A DNA stretch of 14,170 nucleotides from an uncultured Clostridium sp. (GTDB taxonomy: Bacteria > Bacillota > Clostridia > Peptostreptococcales > Peptostreptococcaceae). Shown here piece by piece: positions 1-6,304 of the stretch. How positions within the stretch are numbered: the stretch's first letter is position 1; each line of letters starts with the position of its first letter. Location: positions 1 through 14,170 of the forward strand of contig USRS01000069.1 in the NCBI GenBank assembly GCA_900557165.1, in the 5' to 3' direction. The position numbers were made by a program, and so were the translations under genes. Below the pieces are notes generated by a model. It worked only from the letters and a program-made list of their open reading frames with translations, ran no database searches and had not been told where the DNA came from.

Positions 1-34
1 GCTTAATGGAGCAACGGACGAAGTCGTTGGCGAC

Positions 35-74
35 ATGAGCGAAGCGAATTTTTTATGAGCAAAGCGAATTTTAA
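35..74. repeat. Tandem pair of degenerate 20-bp repeats
   Basis: Two head-to-tail 20-bp units, 35-54 and 55-74, share the core ATGAGC(G/A)AAGCGAATTTT and differ at only three positions. The DNA just to the left (1-34) is less AT-rich than the rest of the leader. An open frame at 2-58 would end in the residues MSEANFL, so this could be the tail of a gene starting outside the window or a dispersed intergenic repeat. Nothing in the window settles which. Confidence 0.5.
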
Positions 75-77
75 TAT

Positions 78-128
78 AAAAGAGTTGCTCAAAATTGATA
101 AACTTAATCATTTTGAAATCAACTCTTT
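78..128. repeat. Long imperfect hairpin (inverted repeat)
   Basis: AAAGAGTTG at 79-87 pairs perfectly with CAACTCTTT at 120-128. Inside, TCAAAATTGAT (89-99) pairs with ATCATTTTGA (107-116) with a one-base bulge. This gives a long cruciform-like structure. No T tract follows, so it is not a clear rho-independent terminator. It may belong to the repeat element beginning at 35 or mark the end of an upstream transcript. Confidence 0.45.
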
Positions 129-397
129 CTAGGGAAATTTAAAAAGATGTATTGTATAATCACAGCCATTTGGGGGAGCTATGATTATTATATTTTGATA
201 TTTATAAAGTTCTATCTATATTTATAAAAATCCTTCTCAAAGGCTAAATAAATAGTATGTCAAAAAGTTACATAAAATTTTAGAATTTTGGAAATGACTT
301 TTTTATCATATTAGTAATAAAAAAAGATTACTGTGGAAATCTATAATGAGTAAATTATTGTAATAAATCAAATTTTTAAGAAAAAAAGGTCGAATTA
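129..397. other. Non-coding AT-rich spacer upstream of udk
   Basis: No supported reading frame is present here. The only structure I see is an imperfect inverted repeat, TAATCACAGC (157-166) with GCTATGATTA (178-187), one mismatch, enclosing a G-rich loop. A GGGGGAG run at 172-177 precedes an ATG at 181, but that frame closes after five codons and is not a gene. Confidence 0.5.
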
Positions 398-406
398 TGT
401 TATAAT
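398..406 (+). promoter_or_regulatory. Candidate extended -10 promoter for udk
   Basis: TATAAT at 401-406 is preceded by TG with a one-base gap (398-399), the extended -10 form that can work without a good -35. No strong -35 is visible; TTAAGA at 376-381 lies 19 bp away. Transcription starting near 413 would give a leader of about 135 nt. A weaker alternative is TG-A-TAAAAT at 460-468. Confidence 0.45.
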
Positions 407-492
407 ATTTTTATGAATGGCAATGGATATTTTTTCCATGATAATTATCTATAGAAATATGATAAAATATTGCAGATATAGATTAATAGCGG

Positions 493-514
493 ACTTTTGT
501 ATTTGGACAAAAGT
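493..514 (+). promoter_or_regulatory. Perfect hairpin in the udk leader
   Basis: ACTTTTGT (493-500) and ACAAAAGT (507-514) form a perfect 8-bp stem with the 6-base loop ATTTGG. It ends about 20 bases before the ribosome binding site and is not followed by T residues, so it is not a terminator. It may be an RNA stability or translation element, or a DNA operator. No known riboswitch class is recognisable. Confidence 0.4.
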
Positions 515-548
515 AAGTGTAAAAATATATAAGTAGGTGGAAGATAAT

Positions 549-1163
549 ATGAAACAAGTAAGTGTTGTTGGTATAGCAGGTGGAACTGCATCAGGAAAAT
601 CAACTATAGTAAGTTATATAAAAGAATTTTTTAAAGATGATATAGAATTAATTTGTCATGATAGTTACTATAAAGCTAATGATGACAAAACTATAGAAGA
701 AAGACAAAATTTAAATTATGATCATCCATCATCTTTTGAAACAAAAAGAATGATAGAAGACATAAAAAAATTAAAAGCAGGACAAGATGTTGAAGTTCCT
801 GTATATGATTACACTAGACATACGAGATCAGAAGAAACAGTACTTGCGCACCCTAAAAAAGTAATAATAGTAGAGGGTATATTAATATTTGAAGATCCAG
901 AACTTAGAGATCTTATGGACATAAAAGTATTCGTTGATACAGATGCAGATGAACGTTTAATGCGTCGTATATTAAGGGACACAAAAGAAAGAGGCAGAAG
1001 TGTTGAATCAGTATTATCACAATATGTGACAACTGTAAAACCAATGCATGAGCAATTTGTTGAACCTTCTAAAAAATATGCGGATATAATAATACCAAGA
1101 GGTGGAGAAAATACTACAGGTATACATATCCTACAAGAGCATTTAAAATTAATCCTAGGATAA
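549..1163 (+). CDS. udk: Uridine kinase
   Basis: Uridine kinase (EC 2.7.1.48) phosphorylates uridine and cytidine to UMP and CMP in the cytoplasmic pyrimidine salvage pathway. The 204-residue product is close to the usual length of bacterial Udk. A Walker A loop GGTASGKS at residues 11-18 immediately follows the first beta strand, as in the family. The segments HDSYYK, NYDHP and VPVYDYTRHTR are typical of the nucleoside-binding part, and RRILRDTKERGR resembles the lid region. I start it at ATG 549 because AGGTGG (535-540) lies 8 bases upstream; an in-frame GTG at 537 overlaps that site and would add four residues. It appears monocistronic: a leader of over 100 nt precedes it and a hairpin terminator follows immediately. 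Confidence 0.95.
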   Translation: MKQVSVVGIAGGTASGKSTIVSYIKEFFKDDIELICHDSYYKANDDKTIEERQNLNYDHPSSFETKRMIEDIKKLKAGQDVEVPVYDYTRHTRSEETVLAHPKKVIIVEGILIFEDPELRDLMDIKVFVDTDADERLMRRILRDTKERGRSVESVLSQYVTTVKPMHEQFVEPSKKYADIIIPRGGENTTGIHILQEHLKLILG

Positions 1164-1197
1164 CAAAAAAAGATGAGTTAAACTCATCTTTTTTTAT
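1164..1197. terminator. Bidirectional terminator between udk and the PilZ fragment
   Basis: AAAAAAGATGAGT and ACTCATCTTTTTTT form a compact hairpin with a 3-base loop, flanked by an A tract on the left and a T tract on the right. It can therefore stop transcription from udk (plus) and from the convergent gene (minus), whose stop codon at 1194-1196 lies inside the T tract. Confidence 0.85.
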
Positions 1198-1856
1198 GCA
1201 CAAATAGATTCTTTATTATCAGTTATAATATAATTTTGAATTTTTTTATTATCATAATGTGGCTGCATGTTTTCTGTAAATATACTCATGATTACTTTCA
1301 TTTTGTCTGGAGTAATATTTTTAAATTGAAGTCCTATAATTTTATTGTTTAATCTAGAAATAGAGCAGTCAAAATCATTATTTAATAAATTTACTTGAAT
1401 TTTATCCTTTATGTGTAAATTTAAATCTTCTGTTATTTTTTCATTTAGTAAAATACCTATACCTTTTTCTGATATATCTAATAGCTTTCCAATTATTAAA
1501 TTATTTTGTTTATTATATAGTTTTACTGTAATATCCTCATTTATAGAGATACGTTCGCTTATTCTAAAAATAGGTTTTTGATAAGCTGCTTTTAAACTAA
1601 TTAATGCACCTATGAAATTAAAAATACTCCATCCCATATTTATTAAATATGCTCCAAAGTGCATATTATTTTCTAACACAAGTTTTGTTGATACAACCCA
1701 AGCTATTATACTAACTATAGCTAAAATTATATGTGGAAATACAACTCTAAATTGAAAATTCTTTTTATCAAGAACTACTTCTTTTGAAGTAACATTAAAC
1801 TTTATATTAAGACATAAAATCTCTTTTATTATGGATAAAGTTAAATGTGGTGCCAT
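1194..1856 (-). CDS. C-terminal fragment of BcsA-like synthase: membrane helices plus PilZ domain
   Basis: This is the distal part of the broken synthase, readable as 220 residues from an ATG at 1856; there is no good ribosome binding site, and the frame is open further upstream to before 1912, so the ATG is probably an internal methionine. Residues 38-60 and 70-88 are hydrophobic membrane segments. FNVTSKE (20-26) matches the FxVTxK element found just before the last helices in BcsA proteins. The PilZ domain follows: RxxxR at 98-102 (RISER) and DxSxxG at 127-132 (DISEKG) are the two canonical c-di-GMP-binding motifs and both are intact. If produced alone it would be a membrane PilZ protein without a catalytic domain. 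Transcription ends at the shared terminator with udk. Confidence 0.75.
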   Translation of the reverse strand: MAPHLTLSIIKEILCLNIKFNVTSKEVVLDKKNFQFRVVFPHIILAIVSIIAWVVSTKLVLENNMHFGAYLINMGWSIFNFIGALISLKAAYQKPIFRISERISINEDITVKLYNKQNNLIIGKLLDISEKGIGILLNEKITEDLNLHIKDKIQVNLLNNDFDCSISRLNNKIIGLQFKNITPDKMKVIMSIFTENMQPHYDNKKIQNYIITDNKESICA

Positions 1857-1911
1857 AGCTGTATCATAATAATGGGCCCATTTGACACTTCTACTTTTTG
1901 GTGAAAATGTT

Positions 1912-2910
1912 TTAAATATAGTGTTTAAGAACTTGAAGATTTCCTCTGCACCATCTATCTCTTTGTTTAACTAACTCAGTAAAGGTATTGGCACTAAGAA
2001 CTAAAACTAACTCTTCATTAATTAAAGCAGATGAATACCCCTTTTCTTGTAAAAGCATACCAACAGCCATATCTTCAGTTATGGAACAAGTTGGGTATCC
2101 ACCTATCTCTTCCACATATTTTTTTCTAAAGATAGCATTTGTACCCACATGTAAAACGGCATCTCTAGATGCTCTTGCTTCTTGAATATCCCTCATGAAA
2201 AAGTCTTGCTCATTGGGAATATTTCTACCAAGATTATATTGATAAATGTCTTGGTTGTAATATACTTGTGGAGTTTGGACAAATGCCATATTATCGTCAG
2301 AAAAGTATCCAACAGTCTTTTGAAGAAATTCCTTCTTAGGAATCATATCAGCATCAAGTACTGCAAATAAATCACCTTTAATATGAGTTAAAGCATTATT
2401 AATATTACCAGCTTTTGCACCTTCGTTATCTTCTCTAGTAATATAGTTTACCCTATATTTGTTGCATAATTGTTTTAACTCAATTCTGCGACCATCATCA
2501 CAAACATAAATATTTAATTTATACTTGGGATAAATTAAATTTGTAGATGCAGCAATAGTCTTTTCTAATAAACTCAATGGTTCATTATAAGTACAAATTA
2601 AAACATCTACAGATGGAATGTTGCCATTTTTAAAATTATCTAAAGTTTTTAACTCTAGCTTGTATTTTTTTGCAAATAAATATTGAAAATTAAAAAATGC
2701 AACTAGCCCTAATAATTCAGCTAAATAAAGTGTTACACCTAAAATAAAACTAATTAATCCATGGTGAATAGGTATAACTGTAATACGCCATAGGATATAA
2801 ACTAAAGAAATAATAGTATTTACTGTAATTAAAAATATCCTATAGCTAGCATTTTTCCTAGATATGAAAAATGTAATAAATAATAAGAATAGCATTATGA
2901 TTATATACAT
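1912..2910 (-). CDS. N-terminal fragment of BcsA-like synthase: GT2 catalytic domain, truncated
   Basis: Family 2 glycosyltransferase catalytic part, 332 residues. Two or three hydrophobic helices (about 1-17, 24-45, 51-76) precede the GT-A domain. All expected processive-synthase motifs are visible: VDVLICTYNE at 101-110, DDG at 138-140, DAD at 186-188, TED at 278-280, and the acceptor-site QxxRW as QRDRW at 316-320. The protein stops twelve residues after QRDRW, so the following pore helices are gone and polymer export should be impossible from this fragment alone. AAGGG-like purines just upstream support the start at 2910; a second in-frame ATG lies five codons on. The exact glycan (cellulose or another beta-glucan-like polymer) cannot be read from sequence. 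No partner genes such as bcsB or an endoglucanase are nearby. Confidence 0.8.
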   Translation of the reverse strand: MYIIIMLFLLFITFFISRKNASYRIFLITVNTIISLVYILWRITVIPIHHGLISFILGVTLYLAELLGLVAFFNFQYLFAKKYKLELKTLDNFKNGNIPSVDVLICTYNEPLSLLEKTIAASTNLIYPKYKLNIYVCDDGRRIELKQLCNKYRVNYITREDNEGAKAGNINNALTHIKGDLFAVLDADMIPKKEFLQKTVGYFSDDNMAFVQTPQVYYNQDIYQYNLGRNIPNEQDFFMRDIQEARASRDAVLHVGTNAIFRKKYVEEIGGYPTCSITEDMAVGMLLQEKGYSSALINEELVLVLSANTFTELVKQRDRWCRGNLQVLKHYI

Positions 2911-2930
2911 ATCTTTTTCCCTTTCTTGTC

Positions 2931-2957
2931 AGTAAATATAAGTTTATCATATTTACT
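2931..2957. promoter_or_regulatory. Perfect 9-bp inverted repeat upstream of the synthase gene
   Basis: AGTAAATAT (2931-2939) and ATATTTACT (2949-2957) are perfect inverted repeats separated by 9 bp. They lie about 20 bp upstream of the synthase start codon at 2910, a suitable place for a repressor operator or a leader hairpin. No convincing -35/-10 pair was identified next to it. Confidence 0.4.
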
Positions 2958-3001
2958 AAGAAGAAAGTATAAATATGTAAAAAAATAACAAATTCATAAG
3001 T

Positions 3002-3820
3002 TTATTTTATTTGGATGGAGATTTTTAAGACATATTCATTTATATTTTTTATGGCAACCTCATCAATTAAAACATCTTCATAAGCATACCCAACAACTGT
3101 TAAGTTGTTTTTATTAATATATGACATGAGTTTTTCATAGAAAATATGTGCTTGAGAAAAATAACCTTTGAAATAGCCAACAACATAATCGCCTTCAGGT
3201 TTGATAGTTATATTTTTATTATTAGGATTTTTATTTACCTTTGTATAATAATAACTATAATCATAAGGGTTGGTGCTATTTAAATCATCTAAAGTTTTAA
3301 TAGAACCAGCAGGATAACCTATATATAAATTATTATTATAGCAGTAATCTAAATGATTCATATAAGTATATGTATCATAAGGCTCTTTTGTTTTATCGAT
3401 ATTATTGCTAAGTATGATATATTCTTCTTCTTGGTGTTGTAAAAAAATATCTTGAGAAATATTTTTTGATTCCTTGATGATTTTGATTTTATTAGAGATT
3501 ATCTCTTGTTTTCTTTTTAATTTTTCAATTTCTTTTTGAATTTCACTAGTTTCATATTCAAAAATTTCTACAATATTATCTGGATTTCTCTTATCCATGA
3601 AGTTTTTGATTTCCTTTAAGGGCATTCCAATATCTTTTAGAGTATAAATAACATTAAAAACCTCCAATTGATATGTGGAATAATATCTATATCCATTTTC
3701 TAAAACTTTCTCTGGTTTAAAAAGTCCTATTTCATCGTAATGAAAAAGAGTCTTCTTATTTATATTGCATAATTTGGCAAACTCTCCTGTGGAGAAATAT
3801 TTTTTATTAATTTCACTCAT
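3002..3820 (-). CDS. MerR-family regulator, BmrR/BltR-like, with GyrI-like effector domain
   Basis: A 272-residue transcription factor of the multidrug-responsive MerR type. The N-terminal winged helix (about residues 9-75) contains FSTGEFAKLCNINKKTLFHYDEIGL, GYRYYS and LKDIGMPLKEI in family-typical order, shown here in separate short motifs: TGEFAKLC, TLFHYDEIGL, NGYRYYS. A dimerisation coiled coil covers about 84-120. The rest resembles the GyrI-like ligand-binding fold, ending with EDVLIDEVAI followed by EYVLKISIQ, which corresponds to the segment carrying the acidic drug-contact residue in BmrR. ATG 3820 is chosen because AAGGAGG (3836-3830) is 9 bases upstream; an earlier in-frame ATG at 3829 abuts that site. 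It is divergent from the MATE exporter gene, which it most likely activates, and its own transcript would start inside the shared operator. Family members of this kind bind cationic, lipophilic compounds; the ligand here is unknown. Confidence 0.9.
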   Translation of the reverse strand: MSEINKKYFSTGEFAKLCNINKKTLFHYDEIGLFKPEKVLENGYRYYSTYQLEVFNVIYTLKDIGMPLKEIKNFMDKRNPDNIVEIFEYETSEIQKEIEKLKRKQEIISNKIKIIKESKNISQDIFLQHQEEEYIILSNNIDKTKEPYDTYTYMNHLDYCYNNNLYIGYPAGSIKTLDDLNSTNPYDYSYYYTKVNKNPNNKNITIKPEGDYVVGYFKGYFSQAHIFYEKLMSYINKNNLTVVGYAYEDVLIDEVAIKNINEYVLKISIQIK

Positions 3821-3837
3821 ATTAAACATCCTCCTTC

Positions 3838-3868
3838 TTGACTATCCTCTTACAGGATAGTTTATTAT
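3838..3868 (+). promoter_or_regulatory. MerR-type promoter and operator of the MATE gene
   Basis: TTGACT (-35, 3838-3843) and TATTAT (-10, 3863-3868) are separated by 19 bp, the overlong spacer typical of MerR-activated promoters. ACTATCCT (3841-3848) and AGGATAGT (3854-3861), a perfect inverted repeat with a 5-bp centre, lie within and at the edge of that spacer. A MerR dimer binding here would untwist the DNA to realign the -35 and -10, as established for BmrR and relatives. Confidence 0.85.
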
Positions 3869-3892
3869 ATATTACATTAATATGAATTTCAA
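3864..3892 (-). promoter_or_regulatory. Overlapping divergent promoter of the MerR gene
   Basis: On the minus strand TTGAAA (3892-3887) and TATAAT (3869-3864) are separated by 17 bp, a near-consensus sigma-A promoter. Transcription would begin around 3857, inside the MerR inverted repeat, so bound regulator should repress its own gene. The -10 overlaps the exporter's -10, so the two polymerases cannot bind at once. Confidence 0.7.
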
Positions 3893-3902
3893 GGAGGAGA
3901 TT

Positions 3903-5258
3903 ATGGAGAATTCATTACAAAAAAAAGTAACACTAACATCACTTGTTAGATATACTTTACCTACAATAGCCATGATGATATTTTTTTCATTTTATACAAT
4001 TGTAGATGGTATGTTTATTTCTCAATTTGTTGGTGCCAATGCTTTATCTGCCACCAATATAGTTTTTCCCGTTATAAATTTAATTTTAGGTGTGGGAATT
4101 ATGTTTGCTACGGGAGGTAGTGCCATAGTAGCTAGAAAAATGGGAGAGGGCAAAGACAAAGAAGCTAGAGAAAACTTCACATTAATTACTATAAGTGCTT
4201 TAGTAATAGGTTTAGTAATTGAGATTATAAGTATTGTTTTTATGAAAGAAATCATTTATGCCCTAGGAGCAACAAAAGCTTTATACTTTAATAGTAGAGA
4301 ATATTTATTATTTATGGTTGTTTTTACACCATTCATACTTTTAAAAATTTATTTTGATTATTTCCTTGTTACAGCAGGAGTGCCTAATTTAGGACTTATA
4401 AGCGGTATAGTTGGTGGAATAGTAAATATAGTACTAGATTATGTTTTTATAGTTAAATTAAATATGGGTGTTAGAGGAGCTGCCCTTGCAACTTGTATAG
4501 GATATATTGTTCCATCATTTGTGGGAATAGTTTATTTTATGAATAAAAAACACACTCTTCATTTTGTGAAAACTAAGTTTAATTTTAATGTAATAAAAAA
4601 TAGTTGTGCTAACGGTTCATCTGAAATGGTAACACAATTATCTCAAGCAGTTACTACATTTATATATAATTTAGTATTGATTAAATTATTAGGTGAAGAT
4701 GGTGTAGCATCCATAACAATTATGCTTTATATACAAATGTTATTAAATGCGGCATATATAGGATTTACATCAGGTGTACAACCTCGCATAAGTTATAATT
4801 ATGGTAGTCAAAATAAAGATCAATTACAAAAATTAATAAAATACAGCTTAATAATAATTTCCGTATTTGGGGTTACTACTTTTGTAGTATCTAGACAAAT
4901 GTCAGAAATACTTATATCCATATTTGCAACAAAGAATACGGATTTATTTGATATAGCTCACAATGGATTTTTATTATTTTCTATAGGATTTTTAGTTGAG
5001 GGAATTAATATATTTTCATCGGGAATGTTTACAGCTTTTTCAAATGGAAAGGTGTCTGCTTTAATTTCTTTACTTAGAACATTTATATTCTTTGCAGTGG
5101 GCATAAGTATATTACCAAATATCTTTGGTGTAAATGGAGTTTGGCTAGTTGTACCTTTTGCAGAGTTTACAACTCTTGTCATTTCTTTAAGTTTAATATT
5201 TAAATATAGAAAAGAATACATGTATGAAAATATGTTTACAAAAAGAAAAGTAGCATAA
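3903..5258 (+). CDS. MATE-family multidrug efflux protein (MepA-like)
   Basis: A 451-residue membrane transporter of the multidrug and toxic compound extrusion family, which expels cationic drugs in exchange for sodium ions or protons. The length and about twelve hydrophobic helices in two similar halves fit the family. The first half carries YTIVDGMFISQFVGANALSA and ATGGSAIVARKMGEGK, both very typical of the MepA branch; the second half begins with a comparable NGSSEMVTQLSQAV helix. I choose ATG 3903 because AAGGAGG (3891-3897) lies 5 bases upstream; an ATG at 3882 precedes this site and has none of its own. Control by the divergent MerR regulator is strongly implied by the shared operator. 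The transported compounds cannot be predicted from sequence. Confidence 0.93.
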   Translation: MENSLQKKVTLTSLVRYTLPTIAMMIFFSFYTIVDGMFISQFVGANALSATNIVFPVINLILGVGIMFATGGSAIVARKMGEGKDKEARENFTLITISALVIGLVIEIISIVFMKEIIYALGATKALYFNSREYLLFMVVFTPFILLKIYFDYFLVTAGVPNLGLISGIVGGIVNIVLDYVFIVKLNMGVRGAALATCIGYIVPSFVGIVYFMNKKHTLHFVKTKFNFNVIKNSCANGSSEMVTQLSQAVTTFIYNLVLIKLLGEDGVASITIMLYIQMLLNAAYIGFTSGVQPRISYNYGSQNKDQLQKLIKYSLIIISVFGVTTFVVSRQMSEILISIFATKNTDLFDIAHNGFLLFSIGFLVEGINIFSSGMFTAFSNGKVSALISLLRTFIFFAVGISILPNIFGVNGVWLVVPFAEFTTLVISLSLIFKYRKEYMYENMFTKRKVA

Positions 5259-5271
5259 TTAAATATATAAT

Positions 5272-5316
5272 AAAAAATAGATAAAAACTAAGAATTAGGA
5301 TTTATCTATTTTTTTT
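5272..5316. terminator. Bidirectional terminator between the MATE and DUF2812 genes
   Basis: AAAAAATAGATAAA (5272-5285) pairs with TTTATCTATTTTTT (5301-5314), loop 15 bases, with T tracts on both strands. It serves the MATE gene and the convergent DUF2812 gene. The right arm lies inside the latter's final codons, which read KKIDKS and stop, so the terminator is partly encoded. Confidence 0.8.
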
Positions 5317-5822
5317 AATTGTTCATATTTAAAAAAACTTGATATATTTACGATTATAATCATGATTGCTATAAAGAGTAATAAAAATGAGAAAACTTTA
5401 TCTGATAAGTATAGTGGAGGATAGTATAAAATAAGAAATGAAAATACTATCAAAAATAAAGCTAAAGAAAATCTAAAAGTCAAAATCCTTTTAAAGTAAG
5501 ATACTTTTTGGCTAATATCTGTGAACAAACTAAACTTTCCCTTTGACTTTTTTCTTCTAAAAAAGGCAAAGTTTCTAAATTTACACACATATTCTATGTT
5601 ACATTCATCATTTAAGTAATTAAAAAAATCTTCGCTAGATAAAGATGAAGGCAAGTTTTCAAATAGCTCAATAGAATAATAATATTCATTTTCTATGCAA
5701 GGCTCAAAGTAAAATCTACCGAAGCTATAATCTTTTAAGGCATATCCCTTAAAGCACATTTTATTAATCCAATGTTCTAATTTTTCATAGTCACCAACTG
5801 TAAAAAATTTAAAAATAACCAT
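5295..5822 (-). CDS. DUF2812 domain membrane protein
   Basis: A 175-residue protein. The N-terminal half resembles DUF2812: an early E-x-WI-x-KM-x-x-KG-x-x-L block (EKLEHWINKMCFKGYALKD), then a YYYSIELFE strand, an acidic FFNYLND helix, and the end motif YVCKFRNFAFFRRKK. Two hydrophobic helices follow (roughly 116-137 and 143-161), with a short charged tail, so it is probably anchored in the membrane with the DUF2812 part in the cytoplasm. Many family members sit beside PadR regulators, but none is present here. The start at 5822 is set by GGAGG (5834-5830) 7 bases upstream; an in-frame ATG at 5840 lies before that site. The molecular function of the family is not known. Confidence 0.75.
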   Translation of the reverse strand: MVIFKFFTVGDYEKLEHWINKMCFKGYALKDYSFGRFYFEPCIENEYYYSIELFENLPSSLSSEDFFNYLNDECNIEYVCKFRNFAFFRRKKSKGKFSLFTDISQKVSYFKRILTFRFSLALFLIVFSFLILYYPPLYLSDKVFSFLLLFIAIMIIIVNISSFFKYEQLKKIDKS

Positions 5823-5877
5823 TATTATACCTCCACACATCAGTAAAGTTTATATCATAAAACCATTTTATATAATA

Positions 5878-5906
5878 ATTATAGAACTATATAAATAAGA
5901 TGTTAA
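5878..5906 (-). promoter_or_regulatory. Promoter of the DUF2812 gene
   Basis: On the minus strand TTAACA (5906-5901) and TATAAT (5883-5878) are exactly 17 bp apart, a near-consensus sigma-A promoter. Transcription from about 5871 would give a leader of about 50 nt before the start codon at 5822. Confidence 0.65.
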
Positions 5907-5940
5907 GTTATTGAATTTGAAAAAAAGAGAATAATAAATT

Positions 5941-5970
5941 AAAAAGTATTGGTAAAATCAATACTTTTTT
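5941..5970. terminator. Orphan terminator-like hairpin
   Basis: AAAAAGTATTG (5941-5951) pairs perfectly with CAATACTTTTT (5959-5969), loop GTAAAAT, with T tracts on both strands. It has the form of a bidirectional rho-independent terminator, yet no recognised gene ends here on either strand. It may insulate the DUF2812 promoter from the pot region or end a small RNA. Confidence 0.6.
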
Positions 5971-6203
5971 AATTGTAAGACAAAAATATATTTAAAGATA
6001 AAAAATTTAAATTTATATTAAATGAATTTATTCTTAATATTAGTATATTATATTGAAGAAAATCATATTTAATTAGAAAGTAGTTACACATACTAAACTT
6101 TTAAATAATTAATATAAACAATTATGAAAAATAAAAGGACAAAAATAAGTAAATTACACATTTTCAAACTTATTAATAAAAAACAAAAAAATTCAAAAAA
6201 CTA
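5971..6203. other. AT-rich non-coding region upstream of the pot operon
   Basis: Extremely AT-rich, with no supported reading frame. It contains the left copy of a 14-bp repeat (6088-6101) and a loose inverted repeat, AATAAGT (6144-6150) with ACTTATT (6168-6174). Together with 6204-6397 it makes a long control region for one operon. Confidence 0.5.
6088..6101 (+). repeat. Left copy of 14-bp direct repeat ACATACTAAACTTT
   Basis: Exact match to 6305-6318. The similarity extends on both sides: AAAGTAGTTAC precedes this copy and AAAGTTAGTTTT precedes the other, and both are followed by AAAT and TAATA runs. Each includes an AGTT...AACT dyad. It lies about 100 bp upstream of the -35 of the candidate pot promoter, and is a candidate operator. 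Confidence 0.5.
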
Positions 6204-6232
6204 TTGAAAAAATATTGGTATTTTTATATAAT
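6204..6232 (+). promoter_or_regulatory. Promoter of the XRE-cupin/pot operon
   Basis: TTGAAA (6204-6209) and TATAAT (6227-6232) are exactly 17 bp apart. Transcription from about 6239 would give a leader of about 160 nt before the regulator gene. A second TATAAT at 6272-6277 has no good -35. Confidence 0.7.
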
Positions 6233-6242
6233 AGCTATTGTT

Positions 6243-6269
6243 GTTTAGAAATTATAAACTTATTGTTTA
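6243..6269. promoter_or_regulatory. Alternating GTTTA / TAAAC arms just downstream of the pot promoter
   Basis: GTTTA (6243-6247), TAAAC (6255-6259) and GTTTA (6265-6269) alternate, so two overlapping 5-bp inverted repeats share the middle arm. They begin within about 5-10 bp of the predicted transcription start, where a bound repressor would block polymerase. In AT-rich DNA such short arms can arise by chance. Confidence 0.3.
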
Positions 6270-6304
6270 CATATAATAACACGAAAAATGAAAAAGTTAG
6301 TTTT

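Larger units (their letters stand above)
1194..2910 (-). pseudogene. Cellulose-synthase-like glycosyltransferase with PilZ domain, broken by internal deletion and frameshift
   Basis: The two consecutive minus-strand frames (1912-2910 and 1194 to about 1924) are the N- and C-terminal parts of one BcsA-like processive glycosyltransferase. Such enzymes are inner-membrane proteins that polymerise a sugar nucleotide and export the glycan, switched on by c-di-GMP binding to PilZ. Here the first frame stops four codons after NLQVLK. The second frame is open from before that stop and reads IFKTFSPKSRS then WAHYYDTAMAPHLTLS, a family-typical stretch that normally lies well downstream of QxxRW. In BcsA roughly 170-180 residues, mostly membrane helices, separate QxxRW from the FxVTxK element; here only about 50 remain. 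The break is therefore a deletion of about 100 codons, not a multiple of three. No other stops or frameshifts are evident, so the event looks recent. The estimate rests on remembered family architecture, not an alignment. Confidence 0.8.

Noticed and set aside
172..198. GGGGGAG followed by ATG as a possible leader peptide
   Set aside because: The frame closes after five codons and the spacing of two bases is too short; no downstream gene is close enough to be controlled by it.
1164..1197. Inverted repeats as ends of an insertion sequence around the broken synthase
   Set aside because: The repeat is a terminator hairpin; no transposase, matching distal repeat or target-site duplication was seen anywhere near the synthase.
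1988..2370. Two short plus-strand open frames inside the synthase gene
   Set aside because: They lie antisense to the GT2 motifs, have no ribosome binding site and no recognisable product; they are shadows of the real minus-strand frame.
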